In this document: positions 23,784 through 36,025 of the stretch, in pieces
Layout: every line of letters starts with the position of its first letter
How positions within the stretch are numbered: position 1 is the first letter of the stretch
NCBI RefSeq assembly: GCF_002105155.1
Contig: NW_019029057.1
Location: 1 to 64,000, forward strand
Source of the DNA: Lobosporangium transversale
Taxonomy: Eukaryota; Mortierellomycota; Mortierellomycetes; Mortierellales; Mortierellaceae
Direction of reading: 5' to 3'
Length of the DNA: 64,000 nucleotides
Translations under genes and position numbers: made by a program
Notes under the pieces: generated by a model
What the model saw: the letters and a program-made list of their open reading frames with translations, nothing else
Told to the model about the DNA's origin: nothing
Databases searched by the model: none

Positions 23784-26058
23784 ACTTACAATCAGTTTCT
23801 ATTTTTTTTATTTTTTTGGGACAAATTTAATCCATCCGAACCAATAAAAATAGCCGCAAAGCATCTCGCCATTTACGCCAAGACAGAAGGTCCTGATATT
23901 TCAGACACGCTTTCGAAACTTAGTGTCCTGATCCTTCAGGCTGCAGATCTTGAGCGCGAACATGGCAACAGTCTTGCACAGAGTCGGGAGCTTTTCAAGG
24001 AGATTCGAGTAGCAGAAGATAACAATTATTCAGTTCGTAAACGGAAACTAGATTTGGAACAGAAATTAGGATTGGATAAAAATTCATCCCAATATCACCA
24101 TACTCAACATGGACATGCATCCACTAGTTCATTAGTCTCCAGCAACACCTTCAGTAGCAGTAATGCAGGGGGGAAGACAGTTTCTATCCATGGCCCTGAA
24201 CTACATCCAGAAATGAAATTGTTGAGACAAGAGACCATGGCAATTGAAAATGAACTCGAAGATCTTAAGCGAAAAAAAATTAAGAAGGCAACACAGCAAC
24301 ATTTGGACTCATTGGAAAAGTTGGGCAAGGAATTTATTGTTATTGCTCATTATGGCCGAGAGATCATGAGCCACTTGGATGATTCACCTACGCCAGCAGG
24401 AACACATGCGGATGATCGCTTTGCGCTATATGATGGTAAGCTTGCGCCTTTTTTTTATTTTATCCTTCGCATAATTTACACACGATATACTTTTTCTGTT
24501 CAACTACAACAAACTAAGTCTCTTTTTTTTCCCTCCTCATTCTACAGGCGATGCAAAGACAGCTTATGCTGTGAAGGCCTGCTTGGACACTATTAAAACT
24601 TGGCCGAAACATGAACCCAAGATCCAACTCTCGGAGATTGACCTCGGGGATTTCCCTAAAGACAACAAGCAGGCCATGGATGCCATGCTCAAGGACTTGG
24701 CCATGAAGTCTGGCTCGGACTGGTACTCATTACAGTCGCCATCATCAACCAAAACCTCGTCAACTTCGGGTCATGAGCGATCTAACTCTATCTCTTCATC
24801 GACCGGATCTGCTTCTCCACGACCCAGTATGTCGTCTCTGATGACAACAACTACTTATGTTGATGGCGTCCCGGTTGTCAAGGTGATTAATGAGATTCCA
24901 CCTACCCCTGAGTCTGAAGAAGGACCTGCATCGGAGAATAGAATCACTGGCACTGAGTCTTCTACTACGGCTGGAGCAGTAGTCGCAAATAGTGTAAATG
25001 GCGAGCTCCCCGAAACCAAGGCTACTACAGAGGTAGCAACCCCTAGTTCACAAGAGCCTATCCCCATTTTTGTTTCCGACACGACTGTATCTGCCTCCGA
25101 ACATGCAGACATACAACCTGTAACTCCTGAAAAGGACATATCTGGAATAACAACAGCAAATAACAGAGGTCACAATGGCAATATTACCAAAGAAGATGGC
25201 ACACCCGTCTTAACATCCGCTAAGACTACTGGCAATAGTGGCAATAGTGGTAATACTGGTACTACAGACCCTAGTCCGTTTGTTCCTCATTCGACTTACA
25301 AACCTGCAACGTCCTATCAACCAGGTTATGGACATGGACATGAAGATAAACGTATTTCATCACCCCCAAGAAGTCGACCTCATTCAGGTGAGAATCAGTT
25401 TTCTTCCACAGGGTTTACTGCTCCTCATCCACTGATGATGCCGTATCCACCCCAGCAACCTCAGCTTCAGTCTCAGCCTCAGCCTTATCCTCATTCGCAG
25501 CGCCAACAGTTGCCATATCAACAGCAATCTATGTATCCGCCAGGGCCGCCTGGTGGTCTAGTGAGCCCATTACAGCAGCAGCAACAGATGCCAATGCCAA
25601 TACCTGTCCATATGCCTATACCAATGCCAATGTCGATGCCGATCCCTCACATTCCTGGATCACCAACTCTTGAAGGGTTTGACAGCAGCAATAATGGAAG
25701 CAAGAGACACTCGCAGCCTATTTCAGTAACGTTCCCATTGCGATCTCCAGGAGCACCCCAAGACACTACCTATAATGTCTCATCACCACCCAAATCGACA
25801 TCTCCCGGCCTACTGCATCAACTACCGCCACCATCAACAATACACCGTAGAAGCCCACATGCTGTGATACCAGAACTAGAGTCAGAAACAAGAGCAGGAG
25901 CAGCAACAGTGGCAGCAGACGAGGCTGAGTACTTTTCTCAAAGTATCAAAGTTCCTGTTGAAGCCGAGCCACAGGCGTACGATGGACCACCCCCAGACTA
26001 TGCAGAAGCTTCGATGCAACCACCAGCTGAGAAACGGGATGAAAAGAAGCGACGGTAA
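23549..26058 (+). CDS. PIL1: Eisosome core protein of the Pil1/Lsp1 BAR family, with a long C-terminal tail
   Basis: Pil1/Lsp1 proteins form curved filaments under the plasma membrane (eisosomes). Three exons fit in phase: 23549-23723, 23854-24435 and 24548-26058, giving about 755 residues. The BAR part covers roughly residues 1-290: SGLVPELRILIQEQKNVL, AAKHLAIYAKTEGPDISD, TLSKLSVLILQAADLE, a coiled-coil with ENELEDLKRKK, then VIAHYGREIMSHLDDSPTPAG. The last motif is close to the yeast GYGKALLELLDDSPVTPG segment. Yeast Pil1 is about 340 residues; here 460 further residues rich in Ser, Thr, Pro and Gln follow, with Gln/Pro-Met repeats near 25440-25640. Near the end (about residue 733) is GPPPDY, a PPxY motif that could bind WW domains of Rsp5-type ubiquitin ligases. 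The first intron contains a 33-nt poly(A) run. Confidence 0.9.
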
Positions 26059-26716
26059 TAATAGTAATTGTAATAATAATAATAAAATTATAGTGTTACA
26101 CAGCACTGCCACTATCTACATCGCTCAGGGGCTTTTTTGGCCCAAAAGTCCATAACTTCATGTAATCCCACTTTTTCAAAAAAAAAAAAAAAAAAAAAAA
26201 ATACGAGACAGCAGTCTCGTCAACCAATCAAATTAGGGATGTTTTTCCGAAATGCTTACAGCCATCAAAATTAGCCGTTACTGAAATGCTTTACCACAAG
26301 TGCTTACTTGCTTTTGGAAGAGGGAAGGGGGAAGCAAAGGAAAAGAAAGAAGATGACTCTTGTTCTTATTAAAGTAACATTCTGAAGGCTGCAAAATATT
26401 GCTGATACCTCCAGCGATGAATATTTAAGTGTTAGGGCGATATCTTTTTTTGTAATCTCCACATAACATGTCTATCTCAAGAATATTCGATAGTTGTGAC
26501 AGCATTGGCTTGGTCCCCCTCGAGCAACGCGTGCACACAAGTGAAGAATCCGCCATAACCAACCACTTGTTACTGTTAGTATTGTTTATATATATATATA
26601 TAGTTACCGCAAGGTAAGCTAATTTTATTTTGCTAAACATAAACCTGCTTTCATGTGAGACAGGAATAGCTACTTGTTCTTATTGGCTGCAGATTCAAGT
26701 AGAGTAAAGGAATGTA
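26059..26716. other. Convergent intergenic region downstream of the eisosome gene
   Basis: No gene is evident. It holds a poly(A) run of about 22 nt near 26180, a short TA repeat near 26588-26602, and presumably the 3' flanks of the two convergent genes. Confidence 0.5.
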
Positions 26717-27679
26717 TTACCACAAAGGTGGATGGCCTGCCCTAGGAGGCCCACTGAGGACTCCAATGATGGGGTAATTCGAACGAAGATCAAATCCAAG
26801 TCTTTTAAATCCGGAGCGTCTTGATCCAATGCTTTGAAAGATATATTGAGCCCCTGTTAGATATACCAAGAAAACAAAGAGACAGCTTAGGTAAGTTAGA
26901 ACTCATGGTACACTCATTTACGCAAGTAGTCATTGTTCGCTCTCCTCAACTCTTACTGAAAGCCTCTTCAAGATTGGCAAGTTGGTGAGGAACATGAGCA
27001 TGTGGAGTATGTCCATGTGGTCCTTTAGTCGCATAAAAAAGCCAGTAGGCCGCATCAGGTAAATCGACTCAGCATGCCGTACAACTCGCCTTGAGCGCCC
27101 AGTATAATGGTAACAAGAACTATCAGTCTAAAATAAGTGCTCTTATAACAGATGAAAGTAGCGAAAGCGCAATCCAACATTACCTTTCACCTGGTATCCA
27201 AACACCCTCTCAAGCCACTTCCCATTTATGGTTGCATCATCAAAAGAGTCCTTCATCTCCGGTGTGATTTTCTCAAAATCAAATTTAGAGCTAACCACAG
27301 GCCTCTCGCCTTCACAAACAAATACATTGGTACCTTTGATGACTAGGTGCAAGTCAGACTTGATTCCGAGAACTGATGGATCGAGCGTTTGGGATGAATG
27401 CCAGCAGCCCCATATTCCAGCTATTTGGCCTGATACTATTGCTGTTAAGGACAAATACTTGAGCCTGTAATTGATCGGTTTTTTAAAGACTCGAACGACA
27501 ACCATTTTTAGAACAATTCGGAAACGTACCTCTAACGAAAAAGGAGCCGAAAAGGAGTTAAAAAATAGTAGGGGTAGGCACTTGATATTTTGAATTCCTT
27601 TAAGCTGGAGGAAGAAGCGATGAAAATGGTAAAAGTTGATAGATGCGCATAGGAGCGGAGGCAAATGAATGGTGGACAT
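26717..27679 (-). CDS. Uncharacterised three-exon protein with a His/Pro motif
   Basis: I do not recognise the family. Three exons join in phase: 27679-27184, 27067-26957 and 26853-26717, giving 247 residues from the outermost ATG; a start at 27505 would give about 189. The phases agree at both junctions and the joined part reads like a normal folded protein. It contains GIWGCWHSSQTLDP, GKWLERVFGYQ, DAAYWLFYATKGP, the His/Pro-rich PHGHTPHAHVPHQ and RRSGFKRLGFDLRSNYP, and ends PRAGHPPLW. The first 30 residues after the outer ATG are hydrophobic and could be a signal sequence or misread 5' UTR. A TA-rich TATA-like stretch lies at about 27702-27717, only about 25 bp above that ATG, which favours the inner start. 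Confidence 0.6.
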
Positions 27680-28714
27680 AGTACATCGCGATGATATAGC
27701 TAGATATATATATATATGGTTTTTGCTGAATTTTTTGCTAGTTGATTTCTACTGATTGATTCTTACTTATACATGTATTTTTCTTCTTTGGCATGCAATA
27801 GATGGTTGTTTTCTGCTAGTAGAAAGCAAGAGATTTGAATTTGCCCGTGAGTTGATGAAAGCCAAATGGATAAATTTGCCTGTTTTACAGTCCAAGGAAT
27901 AAACTAAAAGCATGCCATACTAGATACTTGATACTAAAATCAACACTACCTCATTATTTATTTGTCTATTTACCCGTTTATCTTAGCCTTAAGCAACATT
28001 ACTGTATTGCAAACCGAAAGAGGAGAAAAAGGTTATGGCATTTGAGTTGGAAGGAGACAGATGGCCACTTTCAACATTTTTCTCGGTGTAAATTTGATCC
28101 GCATCCTTCAACTGGCATGACTACAGCCATCACAAGTTCTCTTCCACTCCTCTCCTATACTCGAATATCTTGAATCGAACGTCTTTTTATTTATTTGTTA
28201 TATATTCTTTATTTACTTTATTTTACTTAATTGTTAGAGTATAGTTAGGAATCAGACGGACATTATCTTTTATAAGACTTTAAATGGGTTACGGGCAAGA
28301 GGATCGAGAAGTTAGCTTCGGATGCAAAACAAGCCGAATCTTTCCATTTGAATAGATATTTCGAATATAGAGTAAAATAGACAGTATGAAGGAACTCGAA
28401 CTCTTCAAGTTGCAAAAGGCTATGGTATAGTTATAAAACAATATAGTATGCTATGTTATAATAAAACAGACGGATATGTCAAAAAAAAAAAAAAAAAAAA
28501 AAAAAAGATACATCCAGCACTGCGCGCATAATTCCTGATAAAATCCACAAAAAAAATTCAACCGAAGATGACCTCACTTTCTGGTTGTTCGACACGCGTT
28601 AAAATGATATAAAAATAAAAATGAGCCAATCACATGCCCTAACTTTAGATTTTTTAACTCATCCATTCTATCCTTTTTTATCCTATTTATCCTTTTATAT
28701 TCTCATTTTTTAAA

Positions 28715-28752
<38 letters not shown>

Positions 28753-29535
28753 ACGTGGCACGCGTTTACCGTACCGGAAAGCTGCAGAGGAACCAAACAA
28801 TAGAATTCAAGTCATCTGTCTTTTTTTTTATTCTTGAACCCCTCATTCTTCCCCACATCCCAATCCTATAAAAAAAAATAAAAATAAAAATAAAAAAAAG
28901 GTCATGCCTCTCATTGACGCCTATGCAAGTGAATGTATCTGGTGTGGGGAAGTAGAAGCTCAGGGGTGTATGTACATACTATATGGAGAGAAGGGAGGGA
29001 AAGAAAGGGGAGTATGACTCCCGTTTAAAAAAACCCCCCAGCTGAACAATAGACAGCATTCGACTCCAAGAAAAAAAAAATTAACTCCACCAGAAGTAAA
29101 CCTTTCTAGAAACTTGAATGACCATCCCATAGATTTGCTTATCCCCTCCCCCTTTTTTTTTTTTTTTTTTTTTGCAGGGATCAGATAAATTTCCATCAAA
29201 AAGGATCATTGGGAGGTTATAAGTCATACATGGCTTTGTCTATGATAAAAGACTGTGCATGTTTTTAATGCTCACATAGGTCACACGTTTATAGGAATGA
29301 TTGTTATTTTTTTTATTATTATTACTATTATTCTCACAAAAAAAAAAAAAAAGAGGCATGGGTTGGGTAGTGGGTTTGCCAAAATTTTTTTTTCTTATTT
29401 TTAATGTACAAAAAAATGGGGTGAAAGCTACAAAGACATGGGGATACTACAAATGATATTATCAAAAATGTTTACAAAAACAGAAAAAGAAAAATAACAA
29501 CAATAAAATAAAATAAAATAAAAATAAAAAAGATC
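27680..29535. other. Gene-poor AT-rich stretch
   Basis: No convincing gene on either strand. It contains A/T homopolymers (about 27 A at 28480-28506, 33 A at 28717-28749, about 22 T near 29152-29173) and short AAAAT/AAATA repeats near 28868-28898 and 29500-29530. The last few hundred bases are probably 3' UTR of the kinase at 29536-30975. Confidence 0.5.
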
Positions 29536-30975
29536 CTATGCGACCTCAACAGGGGCAGTTGCCGAAGATGCAGTCATGGCACTCACAAGGTCCGTAAGTT
29601 TAGGGAAACCAACATGGGAAAGAAAGTCAACTGGTTGCTGTTGCTGTTGCTGTTGCTCAAACTCAATGGGCTGAGAAAAGTCCATCTCATCTTCATCAGC
29701 CATATCAGACCATGACTTTGCAGAAGAAGTCAATGACCATCTCAACTGCATGTTCTTGGCACCAAAGTCATCCTCCATATGGAAAATATCATCATGATGC
29801 AAAGAGGATGAGGAGGAGGTAGTGGACGTAGAAGTACCATTCAATGACATGATAGGCGAATCGGCCATCGATGACTTTGAAGACAAAGCATCATCAGAGG
29901 ATGAAGTAGACGACGATGAAAAGACTGAAGATGAAGACTCATGGAACGCTCGGCTCTCATCACATTCTTCCATGGAAGTATCCTTTCGAACGATGCTGTC
30001 GATGCGATGAAGGAGCTCCAAGGCTTCGAAACAATCAGCACGCTCGTTGGGATCGACACAGAGCACGCGGTGCAAGAAGTGAAGAGCGCTTGCAGACAAC
30101 TCGGGGAACATACCGTCCAAAACTTTTGGGTTCTGGACATAGGCTGCAAACGTTGGATCAGCGCTAGCACGCGACATCTTCCAGGGGTTGCGACCAAATC
30201 GCAAGTTCAAAAAGATGATACCCAAAGACCAGACATCAGATTTGGAAGGGAGATAAGGACGACGACCGCCAGCAGAGGCAGGCAAAGATGAGGGTTGCTG
30301 TTCAGGAGCAATGTAGAAGGAGCTTCCACAACCAAAGTCAGATGAGACGCGATCCCTGGTAGCAAGGCCAAAATCAGCCAGCTTGAGGGAACCATCACCA
30401 GCGACAAGGATGTTTTCAGGTTTGAGATCCCGATGGAAGACCTGATGACGATGAGCATGGATCAATGCAGAGATGATTTGCTCCATAGCATCAAGAACAG
30501 AGGTGTCAGAGTGGACATTAAGGTAGCGACCACTGGGTTTGGTAACAAAGCCCATGCCCGAATCAGCAGCGGCAGCATGCTGAGAGGTAATGGCGTCATA
30601 AAGATCACCACCAGAACAATACTCCATTACTAAGTAAAGAGAGTCCTTGGTCTCAATGACAGCAGACATGTCAACGATGTTGGGGTGTTGACCCTTTTGA
30701 ACAGAGGAGAGTGAAAGGTGGATATCAATCTCCTGACGTTGGATGAGAAGCTGGGCAGGAGTGAGGCCGTGTTTTGACAAACACTTGATGGCCTTGAAGT
30801 CTGGAGAGACATCGGGGGAGCGGGAAAGGGTCCTTGCAAGATAGATGCAGCCATAGGTACCATAGCCAAGAACATCCAAGATCTGATAGGAAGTCTGGTT
30901 GGGTTTATCGACGAGCAAGGATCCGACCAACGACCAAGCGTCGGTGGATCCGGATGGAGATTCAATAGTGGACAT
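29536..30975 (-). CDS. Serine/threonine protein kinase, Ran1/Pat1-Sks1/Vhs1 type
   Basis: An intronless 479-residue kinase. Fission yeast Ran1/Pat1 restrains meiosis; budding yeast Sks1 and Vhs1 act in nutrient and cell-cycle signalling. Which role applies here is unknown. The kinase domain covers roughly residues 29-330: glycine loop GYGTYG (38-42 region), AIK lysine at 64, HRDLKPEN at 181-188, DFG at 201-203 and APE at 223-225. Subgroup marks are CGSSFYIAPEQ and SDVWSLGIIFLNL followed by RNPW. The rest is a Ser-rich tail with acidic patches and a seven-Gln run (residue 440 region). All catalytic residues are present, so an active kinase is expected. The sense strand upstream of the ATG is pyrimidine-rich for about 800 bp. 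Confidence 0.9.
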   Translation of the reverse strand: MSTIESPSGSTDAWSLVGSLLVDKPNQTSYQILDVLGYGTYGCIYLARTLSRSPDVSPDFKAIKCLSKHGLTPAQLLIQRQEIDIHLSLSSVQKGQHPNIVDMSAVIETKDSLYLVMEYCSGGDLYDAITSQHAAAADSGMGFVTKPSGRYLNVHSDTSVLDAMEQIISALIHAHRHQVFHRDLKPENILVAGDGSLKLADFGLATRDRVSSDFGCGSSFYIAPEQQPSSLPASAGGRRPYLPSKSDVWSLGIIFLNLRFGRNPWKMSRASADPTFAAYVQNPKVLDGMFPELSASALHFLHRVLCVDPNERADCFEALELLHRIDSIVRKDTSMEECDESRAFHESSSSVFSSSSTSSSDDALSSKSSMADSPIMSLNGTSTSTTSSSSSLHHDDIFHMEDDFGAKNMQLRWSLTSSAKSWSDMADEDEMDFSQPIEFEQQQQQQQPVDFLSHVGFPKLTDLVSAMTASSATAPVEVA

Positions 30976-33900
30976 TGTTCTTGTGTGACAACACTTGGAG
31001 GGATAATTCGGGTAGGATCAAAAAGTGAGTGTCTTTTTAAGGAATGTTGGCTGGAGGTGAAGCAGTAAATACAAAAAGGACTAGATACAAATAAAAAATG
31101 AAAAAAAGCTGACTATACTACTGTACTATACATAAAAATGGAATATTAAAAAAAAAAATGCTTTGTTGAGACGTTTTTAACTTGCGTTGAATGAATAAAG
31201 TATGGAAGAGCGAGAGGAAGTGAAAGTAGAAAAGGAAGAAAAGGATGTGGAAATGCGGCAGCAAAGGGTGCTTGCGGAGTAGGATGCGGACTGGATCATG
31301 GTTTAGGGATGCGTTTGAATGGGTGGATTGAGATTAGGATAGTGAGAATCGAGTAGTGTCGGTGTTGCCCTGAGAAAGAGGGAACGGCTTTTAGAGGTAA
31401 GCAATGGCCATCTTTGCAAGAATGAATGTGTGATATGAGAAAAGGTATAAAAAAAAAAAAAGAAAGAAAAAAAAAGGTAGACAATAAAGAAAAAGAGAGA
31501 AAGGAAAGTAAGTCAAAACGAATCGAGTATCGAGTATGATTAGAAAATAAAAAGGGTTGAAGGATGAAAAGAGAGAGAGAGAGAGAAAAAGACGAAGAAG
31601 AAGGGAAGCCCTTTTTGGTCCTATTTGAAAGGAGTATGAGAGGAAGAGACGAAGAGAAGAAGAGGAAGAGATAGTGTGCAAAGCGGGCTGAGTAGAAAGA
31701 GAGAAAAAAAAAAAAAAAAAGAAAAATTGGAGGGGAAAGGTGCGAGTATTTATTATTTGCACAGTGATGAGTAAGTGGTGAGTAAAGTGTATGAGTGATT
31801 TATAAAAGATTGTTCGATAAATATCCCAACTAGTGCAAAGTGCCATGGATGGAAATGGAACAACAAAAACCAAGACAAAAACATTAGAGACAAATGGGGT
31901 CAGCAGAGCACGCCATGTTATGACGAAGACTACAGAGTGAATGGGGCAATGTGTTCTGTATATATTATTCAAATGCAAATATGCAAACAACCATTTCTTT
32001 TCTTTATTTTATTTGCACCAGTCTAGCCCATGTTTACTCTCTCTTATTCTATCTATCTCCCGATTCAATTGAATCTTTACAGCAGAGTAAACAATTTATC
32101 CCTACAACCTTGTTTTTTATAGACCAAGTGATATGACATATCATACGTTTTGTATATGCATTCATACATTTATATTTATATTGCAGGTATACATGCTAAT
32201 ATTATATTGTATGCATCTATAGAATAGCATGTCTTATTTCTTTTGCTTCTTTTGGTCGCGTCCTCATATATATTTTGAATAGACTTTGAATGTATTGGCG
32301 TCCAATAAGAACAGGTTGTAGCAGTTTCGTCACGGGGTAGATAGTAAGAATCAGCCACCAAATCAGCTCAATCATAAGAAGGCATGTATAAATATATATA
32401 TTGTATGGAGTATGTATTTTCACAACATATATATATACATATTCAATATAAGACCAAACACGAAACATGCTCTGAGTGGTTCCCCCCCTTTTGGGACAAT
32501 GAACAGAATAGGCAAATGAGCAATATGAAGTTGTAGAAACACAAAAAAGAAGAGCACAAGCAAAATAATTCTCACCACAGTAATAATAATAATAATATAA
32601 TTTTAAATGGCAGTGATAAGCAAAGAACAAAATAGAAGGAAAAAGAAAGAAAAAAACGATACGCCCAATCAATCGCAAGAGAACGGAGAAAAGATGCAAT
32701 TGACTATGTTAATGCACACAATTGGGCAACAATAATGGCGGCAAACGGGTTAAACATGTTCATCCGTTACTGATATCTGCTCACACGCAGCCAACTAGAA
32801 AGAAGTAAATGTGTGCAAGTGTCTATACTTTGTATCTGTAAAGCACACGCGATATTAATAAGGACAACGCAATAATAGGAGAGAAGGAACCATTTTACAA
32901 TTTTTTGAGCAATGGAGGCAACTAAAGAATGAGACCAGTCCTATTCAGAATAGACAGGCATGCAAGTCAACAGTTACCCCAGTCTGCAAGAGGAAGGGGA
33001 AGAAATAAAAAGTACAGAGTAAAAAGAAACTGTTTGTCTCATCCTTCTTCCTCCATAGGGCAATCTCAGCCATCAAAATCAAAATTATATTAATTATTAG
33101 ACACTAGAAAATGAAAGATTAAAATCGTGTGTATTAGCTCAAATACAGACGCGTTTCTGGCTCGCCTCATAGACGTTTCAAGTAGCAGTCCCCACATTCA
33201 CCCTCCTCCACTCCCCACTTTCTTTTTCGCTCATATAATCATTCTCTTACATTAGTACCTTCGTAGCTTGTCATTTTTCTTGCTTAGTGATCCTCAAAAT
33301 GTACTTGATAAAACAACTAAAAAAGGCGGTGTGGGCTAGACAAATCTAGAAAACGAAATAAACAAAAAAAAAAAAAAAAAGGGAGAGCAACAAACAAGAT
33401 ACACATGGCGCTGCACGGCACGGCATGGCATGGCATGGACCCATTCTGATCTAGTTTCTTGTCTGTTAGCCAAACATCGAGGGAGGACAAAACAGGAGAG
33501 TGCACCTTGTCAGTCAACGAAAGCCCTTCAGCTCTCATCCTTCGATTGCCTCCTTTTTTTTTTTTGTTTTAATTTCAAGCAAGAAGAATGGGATGGATTG
33601 ATGTTGACTGACAAAAAGAGCATCCTCTCCGTCTCGTGGTGTGTATACAAAGCATCAAGGATAACGGTTAAAAAAAAAAAAAAAAAAAAAAAACTGCTTT
33701 CTATCTGACTAAACTAGTACGAATCACATTAGAACCATCTCAACTGCCACAAAGCCAAAGGTCAACGGACCCTTCTCTCGTTTCTTTTCCTTTCTTTCAA
33801 CCTAAAAAAGAAGACTTCGTTGGGCACATGCCCCTTTCCCTTCAATGGCGTGGTTTTTAGAATCTTGAACATGTGTAGAGATGCTCAATTGCAAATTATT

Positions 33901-34164
33901 TAACATCAACATCAACAAGATAAATATACAAATAATTAGTCTACAAAAAACAAAAACAATCAAATGGTTGCTTCGTAAGTCGTAACCGACATGTTTATCA
34001 TGATGCAGTAGTCCTTTTTTTTTCCCTCCTTTCCATTTGTTGCGCCAATGCTGCTCAACGGGAGAGAATGGAGATGAATGAATAATGGTACGACATTAAA
34101 AAAAACAAAGACAGGGTCAAGGACAGGAAAGCTTTGTTTTTTTAGCACGCATAAATCAACGAGC

Positions 34165-34196
<32 letters not shown>

Positions 34197-35958
34197 GAGT
34201 TCACACTAACCATAAAAAAATATCCACCACCATTGAAACATCCACATACATCCATGTCTACTATCTTTGTTTAGAATCCTTCAGCTTGTTCACCACAAGA
34301 ACAATAAACCTTGCTCCTAAATCATTGCAAATTTCTTTGTTTCTGTTTTTGATTGCAACCTGTCTGGCGCTAAACCTCACGAAATTTTCATCTGAGAAAA
34401 CGGAAATGAGCAAGTGAGGAAGGAGAAGGGGGAAGGAGAAAGAAGGAGGAGGAGAGGAAGGAAGTAAGATGACGACGATGACGAACAGAAAAAAAAAAAA
34501 AAAGCAGAGCAAGAAAGTAGGAACAAAAACCTCCGTCTTTTTTTATTATTATTTTTTTGTTTGCATCTAGTGTTCGTCCATAAACAACACTATTATTTAT
34601 TTCAGCCAGAAAGAGTGTTATTGACTGAGCGCCATTTTTTTTAATTTGCTGTGCCTAAGCGGTCCTTTGGTACTACCTCGAGAAAGAAAAAAAAAAAAAA
34701 AAAAAAACACGTCCTAACGCGCCATTTCTCCTTCTTTTCTTTGGTCAAAGAAGACAAGATAGACAATTGCTGCTGTTCTTTACGAACTGTAGCTATCTAC
34801 AAGCATTTACTCCTTTATACATTTCGTTTGATAGCGAGGCATAGATTTTGCTCAAATCTACTATCTTCTCTACATGCACACTAGCAACTTCATACGGGAA
34901 GGCCTTTTGAAAAAAGAATAGAAAAAGCCTTTGCCAGAATGCATGTGTTTAACCAAAGGGCCTACTCATGTTAAAGTTGATTCTTCCCAGCTTGACATTC
35001 AGACAAATATGCATCAAGTGTTTGTAATATACTCTCTGCTCGTATAAACCTATATCCCATGCAAACTGCATAACCTTTTCGCCATAAAGTTCTTTACTAT
35101 GATCCCAAGTGAGTGCAATGAGAGAGGTGAGAGTGAAGGGGAAGAGGATGGGACGAATGAGCTCTCATCAACATTAATCAATAGAGCCAAACAAATATGC
35201 ATGTTAAAGCAAGGGCAGTGGACAAACAAGGCTAGTCCGAAAAGGTTCGCAGACGAACAATCTCGCACCGAAAAACACACTCACGCATAAACAAAAAGGC
35301 CCATCAGAGGCAGAGGGAGAGAGAGGGCGTGAAAAAGACATGAAGAAAAAAGATGCTGCATGCAGGTTTTGGTGGGATAAATCCTGTAGCGTGTTCCCTA
35401 AACATGCCTTTTTTTGTTTTTCTTTCCCTTTAGTCTGCGTTAAATAAAATTGGGGAATGTCAGTATTTTTTCAGCTTTTTGTTGAAGACATGTTCAAGAT
35501 ACCTTGCATCTTGGGATCACGCTGAATGTGCGAGTGTACTTTCTCGTCTTTCCCGAACAGGCTTTTTCCCTATAGCCTCTCCTTGTCCCTGAAGGACGTT
35601 TCTAGATTTTACTCTCCTTTTTTTCTTTCTTTTTTTTTTTTTTTTTTTCCTTTTTTCTTTGTGCTTGCATAGAGAGACAGGAAAATAAAGAAAAGGCATT
35701 AAACGCGTCCTTTTGGCAAACAAGACAAAGTCAACTCTGCTTTAAAAGGGCTCACAAATATGGTTTGTAAAAAGAGGAACCGAAATCTTGGAAGACCCAA
35801 AACAACAGAACAATGTGACCTGATGAAAATTGTCCCTTTACCCCCACAAGACTTCACAAAGTCAAGTGTTATCCAGACTACATGTTTATACATGAACCCA
35901 TATTATACACAAATAGAATCACTAGGGTCACTTGGCCTTTATCGCTGCAACTTAAAGT

Positions 35959-35979
35959 AAATAATAATAATAATAATAA

Positions 35980-36023
<44 letters not shown>

Positions 36024-36025
36024 AT
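35959..36025. repeat. AAT/TAG trinucleotide microsatellite
   Basis: About seven AAT units change directly into about 13 TAG units, a compound microsatellite in non-coding DNA. Confidence 0.9.

Noticed and set aside
29822-30291. Several 60-118 codon frames opposite the kinase gene
   Set aside because: They are antisense shadows of the kinase reading frame.
31391-31990. A 199-codon frame on the minus strand upstream of the kinase
   Set aside because: Its translation is Phe/Leu/Ser runs from pyrimidine-rich promoter DNA, with no domain.
35959-36025. Regular repeats considered as a CRISPR array
   Set aside because: It is a simple trinucleotide microsatellite without spacers in a eukaryotic genome.
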